64,000 bases of DNA from Streptomyces sp. NBC_01549 (GTDB lineage Bacteria; Actinomycetota; Actinomycetes; Streptomycetales; Streptomycetaceae): NCBI RefSeq assembly GCF_026339955.1, contig NZ_JAPEPW010000001.1, forward strand, positions 7,399,001 through 7,463,000, given 5' to 3'. The position numbers and the translations under genes are program-made. Below are positions 42,989-51,106 of the stretch, piece after piece (within the stretch, counting starts at the first letter, position 1; the number at the start of each line of letters is the position of its first letter). The notes beneath the pieces are model-generated. The model was given only the letters and a program-made list of their open reading frames with translations. It was not told the DNA's origin and searched no databases.

Positions 42989-43022
42989 GTATGCAGCATC
43001 ATTTTGTATGCAGCATCATTTT
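42989..43022 (+). repeat. 17-bp tandem direct repeat
   Basis: GTATGCAGCATCATTTT occurs twice in immediate succession (42989-43005 and 43006-43022). It is markedly AT-richer than its surroundings and lies between a truncated CBS gene and a pncB remnant, at what looks like a deletion or rearrangement boundary. Confidence 0.8.
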
Positions 43023-43039
43023 CTCCTCACCTTCGTACG

Positions 43040-43660
43040 GAACGGTCTGGTCCGGAAGGAGCTCGCCCGAAGTACCGGCGGTCGCCGGCCCGGGCCAGGG
43101 TCTCTTCCTCGATGCGGTGCCGGACGCGGTCGGTGAGCGCGGTCAGCCGTTCAGAGGCCATGGCCCGTGGCGCGACCGGAGCCCGGATGCGGCGGGGGCC
43201 GTCGACGGCAACTCGGCCAGGTCGGCGTCGAACCTCTTCCGGCTCTCGTCGAGCCTCGGGTGCTCGACGGTGCGCTGCCCCCGGAACACCTGCTTCGGGC
43301 CCGGTGCCCTCACCTTCGCCGAGGAGAGCTTCATGACCGGACGGCCGTCGTACTCGCCATCTTGCAGGCGGAGTCCAGGAACGGGGCCGTCGGCAGAGAC
43401 TCCGACGCGGGTACCGACGGCGTAGACGTCGATCGGTGCTCCGGTACGGACCAGTTCGTCCACGGCGTACTCGTCGAGACCACCGCTGGCGACAATACGC
43501 ACGTCCGGGAGGTCGGCGGCGTCGAGGACGGCGCGTGCCCGCGCCGCCAAGGCCCCGGCCGCCGCTGTCCAGCCGTACGGCGGAACCGGGTCCGCGGCCG
43601 AGATCCCGCAGGACACGAGCGGCGGCGACTCCCGTATCGGTGTCGTGCCCCTACGGCCTG
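43040..43660 (-). pseudogene. pncB: Decayed nicotinate phosphoribosyltransferase
   Basis: On the minus strand the segment encodes LPDVRIVASGGLDEYAVDEL, GAPIDVYAVGTRVGVSADG and YDGRPVMKLSSAK, typical of the C-terminal half of nicotinate phosphoribosyltransferase. Upstream pieces (VAAARVLRDLG, AVRLDSG) and downstream pieces (RVRHRIEEETLARAG) lie in other frames, so several frameshifts are present, and the N-terminal half is missing. The intact enzyme would make nicotinate mononucleotide for NAD salvage. M. tuberculosis pncB2 belongs to the DosR regulon, which fits this location. Confidence 0.75.
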
Positions 43661-43834
43661 CCGCACCTGAGAGTCCGCATGCGCCGCGAGCAGATTTCGG
43701 GTACTCCTCGGGTAAAAGGTATGAAAGGCATGAAAGGCAACCGTGTTCGGCGCGTCGGCGCAGACGATCGGGCAGCGAGCAGGCGGACCCGCTCACCCGT
43801 CATTCCGGTTTTTTACGAGACGAAGGTAGTCGCC

Positions 43835-44710
43835 ATGGAGCCAGTGGTCACCGTGGGCCTCGACGGCTCACCCGAGGGCCTTGCCGCCGCCCATTGGGCG
43901 GCCGACGAAGCCGAGCGGCGCAGGCTCACACTGCGTTTGCTGCACGCATGGCCCCTCCTGGCGCCGGAACCGCCCCGTGCCCCGGCGGAGGTGGATCAGA
44001 ACTACTGGGCGAAGAGGATCGTGCACAACGCGCGGGCGGAGCTCCAGGCAAGCCACCCGGGCCTCCCGATCGTCGGTAATCTCGTCGCCGAAGACGCCCA
44101 GGTCGCCCTGCTGCAAGCGGCATCGGAGTCCGAGATGACCGTGCTCGGCTCGCACGGGCTCGGGGCCTTCGGGAGCTACTTCCTGGGTGACATCAGCATG
44201 CCCGTCGTGGCACGGGCCGATCACCCGGTGGTCCTCGTGCGCGCCGAAACCCGCGAAGCGTGGCCACGGCCCGCTCCACGTACGGCGGGTGGCGTAGTCG
44301 TGGCACTGAAACTGCACGGCCCGTCCGACGACCTGCTCGAATTCGCCTTCGTCAGTGCCGCGGCGCGGGGCGTGCCGCTTCGGGCCGTTTGCGGCCGGAG
44401 CCTGCCGCTTCACGCGCACGTGCCCTGGGGTACGGACCACGCCGTCACCGAAGCGATCACACGGGACGCTCACAAGCACCTGAGCCTGGCCCTGCGCCCC
44501 TGGCGCGAGAAGTTCCCAGGTGTGGAGGTGGTCGACGACGTCGCACTCGAAAGCCCCGCCAAGGCCGTACTGCAGGCCGCCGAGGGTGCCGGGCTGCTGG
44601 TCGTGGGCCGACGCAGGCACCACCCCGAACCGGCACCACGCCTGGGCCCCGTGGCTCAGGCTGCGGCCCACCACGCGCGCTGCCCGGTCGCCGTCGTCCC
44701 CCATGACTGA
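43835..44710 (+). CDS. Tandem-domain universal stress protein
   Basis: The 291-residue USP has a good first-domain opening (VTVGLDGSPEGLAAAHWAADEA) but the loop GSHGLGAFGSYFLGD lacks the final Ser/Thr, and the second domain is weak (GRRRHHPEPAPRLGP). ATP binding may be impaired. I chose the ATG at 43835 after GAAGGTAG; upstream in-frame residues are not USP-like. No operator copy is visible, possibly because the region upstream was rearranged with the pncB remnant. It overlaps the next gene by eight bases. Confidence 0.88.
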   Translation: MEPVVTVGLDGSPEGLAAAHWAADEAERRRLTLRLLHAWPLLAPEPPRAPAEVDQNYWAKRIVHNARAELQASHPGLPIVGNLVAEDAQVALLQAASESEMTVLGSHGLGAFGSYFLGDISMPVVARADHPVVLVRAETREAWPRPAPRTAGGVVVALKLHGPSDDLLEFAFVSAAARGVPLRAVCGRSLPLHAHVPWGTDHAVTEAITRDAHKHLSLALRPWREKFPGVEVVDDVALESPAKAVLQAAEGAGLLVVGRRRHHPEPAPRLGPVAQAAAHHARCPVAVVPHD

Positions 44711-46247
44711 GGCGAGCGGCCCGCGTGCGGAAGTACGCGAGACCCACACCGCCGTGGTGTTCTTCGTCGGGGACCGTGTCTACAAGGTCAAGAAACCGGT
44801 CGACCTCGGGTTCCTGGACCACACCACCGTGGTGGCGCGCCGTGCCACCTGCGAGCGGGAAGTCGCACTCAACCGTCGCTTCGCCCCCGACGTCTATCTC
44901 GGCCTCGGGGAATTCCACAGCCCGGAGACGGACACGCCCGAACCCCTCGTCGTGATGCGCCGTATGCCGGCGGAACGCCGCCTCTCCCGGCTGGTGAGAG
45001 AGGGCACGGCCGTTGACGATGCCTTGCGGGCCGTGGCCCGGTTGCTCGCCGTCCGGCACGCCGACTTCACCCGTACCCGCGACGTGGACGAGCAGGGGAC
45101 GCGGGACGCCCTCGCGGCACGCTGGGAAGCGAGCTTCGCCCAGGTCCGGCGACTGGCGGACGACGGACCCGTCCCCGAGGGCGTGGAGGAGGTCGAGCGA
45201 CTCGTGCGCCGCTATCTCGTCGGCCGAAAACGACTGTTCGACATGCGCATCGAACGGGGGCGGGTGGTGGACGGCCACGGCGACCTGCTCGCCGACGACA
45301 TCTTCTGCCTCGACGACGGCCCCCGCGTCCTGGACTGTCTGGAGTTCGACGACCGGCTGCGCTACGTCGACGGCCTCGACGACGCCGCCTTCCTCGCCAT
45401 GGACCTGGAACAGCTGGGTGCCCCGGAGGCCGCGGCACTCTTCCTCGCCGCGTACAGCGAGTACTCCGGCGACCCGGCACCGCCTTCCCTCCGTCATCAC
45501 TACGTCGCTTATCGCGCGTTCGTCCGTGCCAAGGTCGCGCTCATCCAGGCGCGCCAGGGCGCGCCGGGCGCGGAGGGAGCGGCACGCCGACTGATCGCGA
45601 CGACCCTGCGGCACCTTCGTACGTCCGCGGTCGGCCTGACGCTCGTCGGCGGACTCCCGGGCAGCGGGAAGTCCACGCTCTCCGGTGCCCTCGCGGACCG
45701 GCTGGGGGTCACACTGCTCAGCAGCGACCGCGTCCGAAAGGAGCTGGCGGGCATCCCGGCCGAGGAGCCCGCGTCGGCCGGGTACGGCGAGGGCCTGTAC
45801 ACACCGGAGTGGACCGACAAGACCTACGCGGCCCTGCTCGATCGCGCGTCCGCCCTGCTGGCCGACGGCGAGTCCGTAGTCCTGGACGCCACCTGGACCG
45901 GTGCGAGGCAGCGGGAAGCCGCGCTGCGCGTGGCCGAACACACAGGCGCCGACCTCGTGGCCCTGCACTGCCAGGTTCCGGGTGATGTCGCGGCAGCCCG
46001 TCTGACCACCCGCGCACCGGGAGCGTCCGACGCCGACCCCGACGTGGCCGCCACCCTCGCGGCCAAGGAACCGCCCTGGCCAGAAGCCGTCGTGGTCGAC
46101 ACGAGCGGCCCCCTGGAAGCCGCGGTCGTCCGGGCGCTGGCGGCCGTACGCCCTTACGGCACCAGCCAGGCCCCGGTCTTCCGGCGCCCCTACACGGAGC
46201 CGGACCAGGAGACGGGCCGCGGCGACGCGTCGACGACCTGCGTGTGA
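44703..46247 (+). CDS. Kinase-like fusion protein: aminoglycoside-phosphotransferase fold plus AAA P-loop
   Basis: The 514-residue protein joins an N-terminal phosphotransferase-like domain (about 1-320; VVFFVGDRVYKVKKPVDLGFLD and the catalytic-loop-like DGHGDLLADDIFCLDD) to a C-terminal P-loop kinase domain (about 330-514; GGLPGSGKSTLS). The same layout occurs in M. tuberculosis Rv2004c of the DosR regulon. The substrate is unknown. The ATG overlaps the preceding USP gene by eight bases, so the two are translationally coupled. Confidence 0.85.
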   Translation: MTEASGPRAEVRETHTAVVFFVGDRVYKVKKPVDLGFLDHTTVVARRATCEREVALNRRFAPDVYLGLGEFHSPETDTPEPLVVMRRMPAERRLSRLVREGTAVDDALRAVARLLAVRHADFTRTRDVDEQGTRDALAARWEASFAQVRRLADDGPVPEGVEEVERLVRRYLVGRKRLFDMRIERGRVVDGHGDLLADDIFCLDDGPRVLDCLEFDDRLRYVDGLDDAAFLAMDLEQLGAPEAAALFLAAYSEYSGDPAPPSLRHHYVAYRAFVRAKVALIQARQGAPGAEGAARRLIATTLRHLRTSAVGLTLVGGLPGSGKSTLSGALADRLGVTLLSSDRVRKELAGIPAEEPASAGYGEGLYTPEWTDKTYAALLDRASALLADGESVVLDATWTGARQREAALRVAEHTGADLVALHCQVPGDVAAARLTTRAPGASDADPDVAATLAAKEPPWPEAVVVDTSGPLEAAVVRALAAVRPYGTSQAPVFRRPYTEPDQETGRGDASTTCV

Positions 46248-46315
46248 TCGGGAATCCTCCCACCGGTGCGCCGATCACGACGGAGTCCAAAGGTCGGCCC
46301 GGCCGCTTGCGACCC

Positions 46316-46900
46316 TTACGTGGTCTTGCGCCGCCACTGCGGTCCGACCTGGTCCCACTCACGCCCCCACTGGTCGTAGCGCCGCTGGTCGAGCCGCCAC
46401 TGTGTGAAGCGGCCGGCGGCGAACGCCAGGCCGCCGAAGGCGAGCGCGGCCGCGGCACCGAGACAGGCGGCTTCGGCGGCCGCCGCCGAGGCGGTCGGCG
46501 GCTGCGTGGTGGGCTGCTCCTTGCTGTTCAGCCAGACGACGACCTTCGAGCCGGCCCGGTGGCCGTAGTCCACCAGGGCACGGCCGGTATGGGTCGAGCC
46601 GTCCGTCGCCGTCCAGCGGACCCTCGCCTGGACACGGTCGTAGGGCGTATCCGCCCCGATCCCCGCTGTCGGGGTGGTGGCCGAGACAACGACGGCCTGG
46701 ACCGGGTGCCGCTCGTGCCGAAGCCGCGCGAAGGACGCGTCGGCGGCATGGGCCGTCAGCAGTCCGGTCAGGGTGCCGCCGATCGCGATGACCAGCCAGA
46801 CGGCCAGCACGATCCAGGCCTCGACGATGTCGTCGTGCCGTCGCAGGGGGTTGCTCCGCCACCGCCAGAGCGGCTGCCTCACACGCTTGGTCCCGCGCAT
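46316..46900 (-). CDS. Two-helix membrane protein, Rv1733c-like
   Basis: The 194-residue protein has two membrane helices (about 27-50 and 140-162) flanking an extracytoplasmic domain of about 90 residues. That domain contains RVRWTATDGSTHTGRALVDYG and SKVVVWLNSKEQ. This layout and wording resemble M. tuberculosis Rv1733c, a DosR-regulon membrane protein of unknown function. A GAGGAGGAGG ribosome site precedes the ATG at 46900. The multiple operator-like elements at 46968-47025 lie upstream. Confidence 0.78.
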   Translation of the reverse strand: MRGTKRVRQPLWRWRSNPLRRHDDIVEAWIVLAVWLVIAIGGTLTGLLTAHAADASFARLRHERHPVQAVVVSATTPTAGIGADTPYDRVQARVRWTATDGSTHTGRALVDYGHRAGSKVVVWLNSKEQPTTQPPTASAAAAEAACLGAAAALAFGGLAFAAGRFTQWRLDQRRYDQWGREWDQVGPQWRRKTT

Positions 46901-46967
46901 CCGACCGCACCTCCTCCTCATCGTCGTCATGGAATGGACGGTGCCACTGGGGAATGCGCGGCGGCAG

Positions 46968-47025
46968 GGGCCGACCAGGCGGCAGCACGGCCCCGCCCGG
47001 TCCCGTAATCGGGACCGATCGGCCC
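46968..47025. promoter_or_regulatory. Cluster of three OsdR/DevR-type elements
   Basis: 47012-47025 reads GGACCGATCGGCCC (one change). Two weaker elements at about 46968-46981 and 46990-47003 have three changes each. The three centres are 22 bp apart. They lie between the Rv1733c-like gene (start 46900) and the alcohol dehydrogenase gene (start 47216). Confidence 0.55.
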
Positions 47026-47215
47026 AAGCGCTCGGCAATCGTCGACCTCAGGCTGGACATACAGGGTCAACGCGCGCGTGAGGAGGCCGCGCAGCGACGT
47101 CCCACCGCCCTCGGCGCCGTTGAGGTCGACGAGGAGGGGTGGTCGCGCGCATGGGGGCGCTCGCAGGCCGTCGTCCCCCGCCACCGGCGTCCGCCAAGCC
47201 CAGAAAGGAGTCGTC

Positions 47216-48286
47216 ATGAAAGCACTCGTGTTCCACGGTTCCGGGAAGTCCGCGTGGGAGGACGTCGCGGACCCCGGTATCCAGGATGCCACCGACGCGA
47301 TCGTCCGCGTGGACGCCGTCACGATCTGCGGAACCGACCTGCACATCCTCAAGGGCGACGTACCGGAGGTGCGCCCCGGAACGGTGCTCGGACACGAGGC
47401 CGTCGGGGAGGTCGTCGAAGCGGGCGGTGACGTCCGCTCGGTCCGCCCCGGTGATCGTGTCCTGCTCTCGTGCATCACGTCGTGCGGCCGCTGCCGCTAC
47501 TGCCGGGAAGGCACGTACGGGCAGTGCCGCGGGGGCGGGGGCTGGATCCTCGGACACTTGATCAACGGCACACAGGCCGAGTACGTCCGCGTCCCGTATG
47601 CGGATCTGTCGACGTATCCGCTGCCCGGGGCGGTGGACAGCAAGGATGCCGTGCTGTTGGCCGACGTCTACCCCACGGCCTATGAGGTGGGCGTGCTGAA
47701 TGGGCGGGTACTGCCCGCGGACACCGTCGTCGTGGTCGGAGCGGGGCCCATCGGGCTCGCCGCGATCGCCACGGCACGGCTCTACACCCCTCAGAGGATC
47801 ATCGCCGTGGATCCGGCCCCGGCCAGGCTGGATGCCGCCAAGCGCTTCGGCGCCGACGCGGTGGCCTCGGCGGGGGAGGAGGCGGAGCAGCTGGTCGCCG
47901 ACCTCACCGAGGGGCTGGGGGCCGACGTGGCCATCGAGGCGGTGGGGTTGCCGGCGAGCTTCGAGGCGTGTACGCGCATGGTGCGGCCCGGCGGGCACGT
48001 GGCCAACGTCGGCGTGCACGGCAAGTCCGCGACGCTCCAGCTCGAAGACCTGTGGACCAAGAACGTGACGATCACCACCGGCCTGGTCGACACGTACTCC
48101 ACGCCCACCCTGCTGCGCATGATGGCCGCCGGGCAGCTCCCCACGTCGTACCTGGTCACCCACATCTTCCCGCTGGACGCGATGGAGGAGGCGTACGAGA
48201 TCTTCGCGCGGGCCGCGGACACCGGCGCGCTCAAGGTCGTCCTGGGCGAGCCGCAGCACGACGCCCTGACGGTCAGGACGCCTTGA
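47216..48286 (+). CDS. Zinc-dependent alcohol dehydrogenase
   Basis: The 356-residue medium-chain dehydrogenase has catalytic zinc ligands in TICGTDLH and GHEAVGEV, a structural zinc lobe (CGRCRYCREGTYGQC) and a Rossmann motif (VVGAGPIGLAAIATARL). It differs clearly from AdhP at 5927 and is closer to formaldehyde/butanediol-type dehydrogenases; the substrate is not certain. The ATG at 47216 follows AAAGGAG. It may be transcribed with the HTH-PPOX gene 20 bases downstream. Confidence 0.9.
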   Translation: MKALVFHGSGKSAWEDVADPGIQDATDAIVRVDAVTICGTDLHILKGDVPEVRPGTVLGHEAVGEVVEAGGDVRSVRPGDRVLLSCITSCGRCRYCREGTYGQCRGGGGWILGHLINGTQAEYVRVPYADLSTYPLPGAVDSKDAVLLADVYPTAYEVGVLNGRVLPADTVVVVGAGPIGLAAIATARLYTPQRIIAVDPAPARLDAAKRFGADAVASAGEEAEQLVADLTEGLGADVAIEAVGLPASFEACTRMVRPGGHVANVGVHGKSATLQLEDLWTKNVTITTGLVDTYSTPTLLRMMAAGQLPTSYLVTHIFPLDAMEEAYEIFARAADTGALKVVLGEPQHDALTVRTP

Positions 48287-48306
48287 AAGGGAGGAAGTGA
48301 ACGGCC

Positions 48307-48993
48307 ATGTGCGAACAGACACCGCCGAACGCCGCGCCCACCACCGCGGACAGCGCACGGGGCGACATCGGGCGTCGTATCGCTCAGCGACGCGAGGAAA
48401 TGGGACTGACCCGGGAGGAGACGGCTTCCCGGGCGGGCACTGCTCCCGGCTACGTCCGCTACCTGGAGGAGCAGTCCACCGCGATGCCCGGGACCGCTGT
48501 CCTCATCCGGCTCGCGGACGTGTTGGGCACGAGCGTGGCGGCCCTGCGCGGAGGCGACGCCGATCTGCCGGCCGGCATCGGCCGGGCCGCCGACCACCCC
48601 GAGCTGGTCGAACTGGGCGCCGAGGAGTGCCGCACCCGGCTCTCCACGCACGGCGTCGGCAGGATCGCGATGGACACCCCCGACGGACCGACCATCGTCC
48701 CCCTGAACTACACCGTGATCGACGGTGCGGTCCTGTTCAGGACGGCACCCGACGCGGTGCCCGCCAAAGCCGTCGGGGCGCACGTCGCCTTCGAGGTCGA
48801 CCACATCGACGAGGCGCTCAGCCAAGGGTGGAGCGTGCTCATCCGTGGCTTCGCCCGGGCCGTGACGGACCCCGACGCCGTACGCCGGCTGACGGAACTC
48901 GCGTACAGCGGTCCATGGGCGGGTGGCGAGCGCGACGTATGGGTGCGCCTCGAGCCCGCCGAGATCACCGGGCGCCGGATCGCGGTGCGGTGA
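48307..48993 (+). CDS. XRE-HTH and PPOX-fold fusion protein
   Basis: The 228-residue protein has an XRE HTH (about 20-80; RRIAQRREEMGLTREETASRAGTAPGYVRYLEE) and a pyridoxamine-oxidase-like domain (about 100-225; CRTRLSTHGVGRIAMDTPDG). It is a paralogue of the protein at 41391 without DUF1918. The two share the DIGRR...R...GLTR...A opening, LGTSVAALRGG and HVDEA/HIDEA...QGWSVL. A GGAGGA site lies about 12 bases upstream of the ATG, which is a little long. It could be a redox- or flavin-linked regulator. Confidence 0.82.
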   Translation: MCEQTPPNAAPTTADSARGDIGRRIAQRREEMGLTREETASRAGTAPGYVRYLEEQSTAMPGTAVLIRLADVLGTSVAALRGGDADLPAGIGRAADHPELVELGAEECRTRLSTHGVGRIAMDTPDGPTIVPLNYTVIDGAVLFRTAPDAVPAKAVGAHVAFEVDHIDEALSQGWSVLIRGFARAVTDPDAVRRLTELAYSGPWAGGERDVWVRLEPAEITGRRIAVR

Positions 48994-49043
48994 CCTCATG
49001 GGCCGGTTGCGGCACCGAAGGGCGGCCGCTCTCAGGCCGCCCT

Positions 49044-49057
49044 GGACCGAAAGGCCC
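49044..49057. promoter_or_regulatory. Degenerate OsdR/DevR-type operator
   Basis: The site reads GGACCGAAAGGCCC, two changes from consensus, 102 bp before the PPOX gene at 49159. It is weaker than the other copies but has the usual distance. Confidence 0.45.
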
Positions 49058-49158
49058 TCGCCCTCGTCTCTGTCCCCCCACAGGATGAAAGGCGTAACGC
49101 TGTACCCATCCGTACCCCGTCATACGTGAACCCGTGTACCCCGTGAAAGTCGAACCCG

Positions 49159-49602
49159 GTGATGAATCCCAACGACGGCTTCCGTGAACTCGACCGCCAG
49201 GAGTGCCTGCGTCTGCTGGAGCGGACACCGATCGGCCGCGTCGTCCACACGCGCCATGCCCTGCCCGCCGTCCTGCCAGTCAACTTCTGCCTGGACATCG
49301 ACTACGCGGTACTGATGCGTACTTCCGCCGACTCGGAACTGGCCGCCGCGATCGACGGCGTGGTGATCGCCTTCGAAGCGGACGAGGTGGATGCGGCGGC
49401 GCACTCCGGCTGGAGTGTCGTGGTCACCGGCCGCGCGACGGTGGTGACCGATCCCGTCGAGCACGGTCGGCTGATCCTGACCGGGCCGCGCTCATGGGTG
49501 GCCTCGCCCAAGGAGGTATTCATCCGCGTCGAGCCCGAGTTGGTGACCGGCCGGCAACTCGTCGGAGGGCGCACGGTCTATGGCCTTGACCTCTCCTCCT
49601 GA
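49159..49602 (+). CDS. PPOX-fold (pyridoxamine 5'-phosphate oxidase-like) protein
   Basis: The 147-residue protein has the split-barrel pattern LERTPIGRVVHTRHALPAVLPVNFCLD, ADEVDAAAHSGWSVVVTGRA and VRVEPELVTGR-like endings. Such proteins bind FMN or F420 and include DosR-regulon members (Rv3129-like). GTG at 49159 and ATG at 49162 are adjacent alternatives. It resembles the C-terminal domains of the proteins at 41391 and 48307. Confidence 0.85.
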   Translation: MMNPNDGFRELDRQECLRLLERTPIGRVVHTRHALPAVLPVNFCLDIDYAVLMRTSADSELAAAIDGVVIAFEADEVDAAAHSGWSVVVTGRATVVTDPVEHGRLILTGPRSWVASPKEVFIRVEPELVTGRQLVGGRTVYGLDLSS

Positions 49603-49610
49603 GCGGCTCC

Positions 49611-49650
49611 GCCGCACGCACCGGCCAAGGGCCGCACGCACCGGCCAAGG
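49611..49650 (+). repeat. 20-bp perfect tandem repeat
   Basis: GCCGCACGCACCGGCCAAGG occurs twice back to back (49611-49630 and 49631-49650), immediately before the ornithine carbamoyltransferase remnant. It may mark the boundary where the 5' part of that gene was lost. Confidence 0.85.
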
Positions 49651-49703
49651 CCGCCAAGCGGCGCGAGAGCCTGCACGCCGAGGCGATCCACCGGTTCCAC
49701 CCG

Positions 49704-50164
49704 ATGTTCGCTTCCGCCGCGCCCAAGGCGCTGTGGCCGCAGCCCGAGCCGGTCGCCGCCTGCCGCGCGCTCGGCGGGGGCAGCGGGGTCCGGATCACCC
49801 TCACCGAGGACGTCGAGACCGCCGTACACGGCGCGGACTTCCCGCACACCGACGTCTGGGTCTCCATGGGCGAACCCGCCGACACCTGGCGCGAGCGCAT
49901 CGACCTGCCGGGGCCCTACCAGGTCAACGACAAGACCCTCGCGCTCACCGGCAACCCGGACGTGAAGTTCATGCACTGCCTGCCTGCCCGCCCTCCACGA
50001 CCACCACACCCGCCTCGGCCGTGAACTGCTCGACACCCTACGGTCTGGACGGCCTCGAAGTCACCGACGAGGTCTTCTCCTCACCCGCCTCCGTCGCCTT
50101 CGACCAGGCCGAGAACCGCCTGCACACCATCAAGCCCGTACTCTTCGCCACTCTGGAGGACTGA
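49704..50164 (+). pseudogene. Ornithine carbamoyltransferase remnant
   Basis: The segment encodes the last ~150 residues of the enzyme: ITLTEDVETAVHGADF, TDVWVSMGEPADTWRERI and VKFMHCLPA in one frame, then ALHDHHTRLGRELLDT in a second, then GLEVTDEVFSSPASVAFDQAENRLHTIK in a third. At least two frameshifts lie between 49980 and 50045, and the first ~190 residues are gone. With the carbamate kinase that follows, it belonged to an ATP-yielding arginine or citrulline catabolic pathway. It lies four bases before arcC. Confidence 0.85.
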
Positions 50165-50167
50165 GCC

Positions 50168-51091
50168 ATGCGCATCGTCATCGCCCTCGGCGGCAACGCC
50201 CTGCTGCACCGCGGTGAACGCCCCGACGCGGCCGTCCAGGAGGCGAACATCGACCGGGTGACCACCGCGATAGCCGCCCTCGCCCACGAGCACGAGATCG
50301 TCATCACCCACGGCAACGGCCCCCAGATCGGGCTGCTCGCCGTCGAGAGCGCCACCGACCCCGCCCTGAGCACCCCCTACCCGCTGGACCTGCTCGGCGC
50401 CCAGACCCAGGGCATGATCGGCTCCCTGCTGGCCCGCACCCTGCACGACGCCCTGCCCGCACGGCGGATCGCCGCGCTGGTCACGCACACCCTTGTCCGC
50501 GCCGACGACCCGGCCTTCGACCACCCCACCAAGTTCGTCGGCCAGGTGTACCCCTACGGGATCGCGGCCACGCTCGCCCGCAAACGCGGCTGGCACATCG
50601 CCGCCGACACCACGGGCTGGCGCCGGGTCGTCCCCTCCCCGGCACCCGAACGTGTCCTGGAGACCGACACCGTCCACGAACTCCTGAACAGCGGCACGCT
50701 CGTCATCTGCGCCGGCGGCGGAGGGGTCCCGGTCACCGCCGATCCCGACACCGGCGCGCTCACCGGGGCCGAGGCCGTGATCGACAAGGACCTCACCGCG
50801 GCGTTGCTCGCCGAGGACCTCAAGGCCGACTTCCTGCTCATCCTCACCGACGTGCCCTGCGTCTACGCCGGCTACGGAACCCCCGACCAGCGGCCCGTCC
50901 TCGGCGCCACCCCCGCCGAACTGCGCCGCGGCGGCTTCCCCGACGGCTCGATGGGTCCCAAGACCGAGGCCGCCGCCCGATTCGTCGAACGCACCGGGGG
51001 ACTGGCCGCGATCGGATCCCTGGACGCGGCGTACGAGATCGTCCACGGCAGGTCGGGCACCCTCATTCGGCCGGACCTGACCGTCGCCTGA
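50168..51091 (+). CDS. arcC: Carbamate kinase
   Basis: The 307-residue protein has family motifs IALGGNALLHRG, THGNGPQIGLLAVE, QGMIGSLLAR, VPVTADPDTG and FPDGSMGPKTEAA, at normal length. It transfers phosphate from carbamoyl phosphate to ADP, making ATP. GGAGGA lies upstream of the ATG. Its partner, the carbamoyltransferase just before it, is broken, so a source of carbamoyl phosphate would have to come from elsewhere. Confidence 0.94.
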   Translation: MRIVIALGGNALLHRGERPDAAVQEANIDRVTTAIAALAHEHEIVITHGNGPQIGLLAVESATDPALSTPYPLDLLGAQTQGMIGSLLARTLHDALPARRIAALVTHTLVRADDPAFDHPTKFVGQVYPYGIAATLARKRGWHIAADTTGWRRVVPSPAPERVLETDTVHELLNSGTLVICAGGGGVPVTADPDTGALTGAEAVIDKDLTAALLAEDLKADFLLILTDVPCVYAGYGTPDQRPVLGATPAELRRGGFPDGSMGPKTEAAARFVERTGGLAAIGSLDAAYEIVHGRSGTLIRPDLTVA

Positions 51092-51106
51092 GCGCCGGTG
51101 ACCAGG

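Noticed and set aside
49611..49650. Attachment site of an integrated element
   Set aside because: The copies are directly adjacent, with no tRNA, integrase or phage gene in the window.
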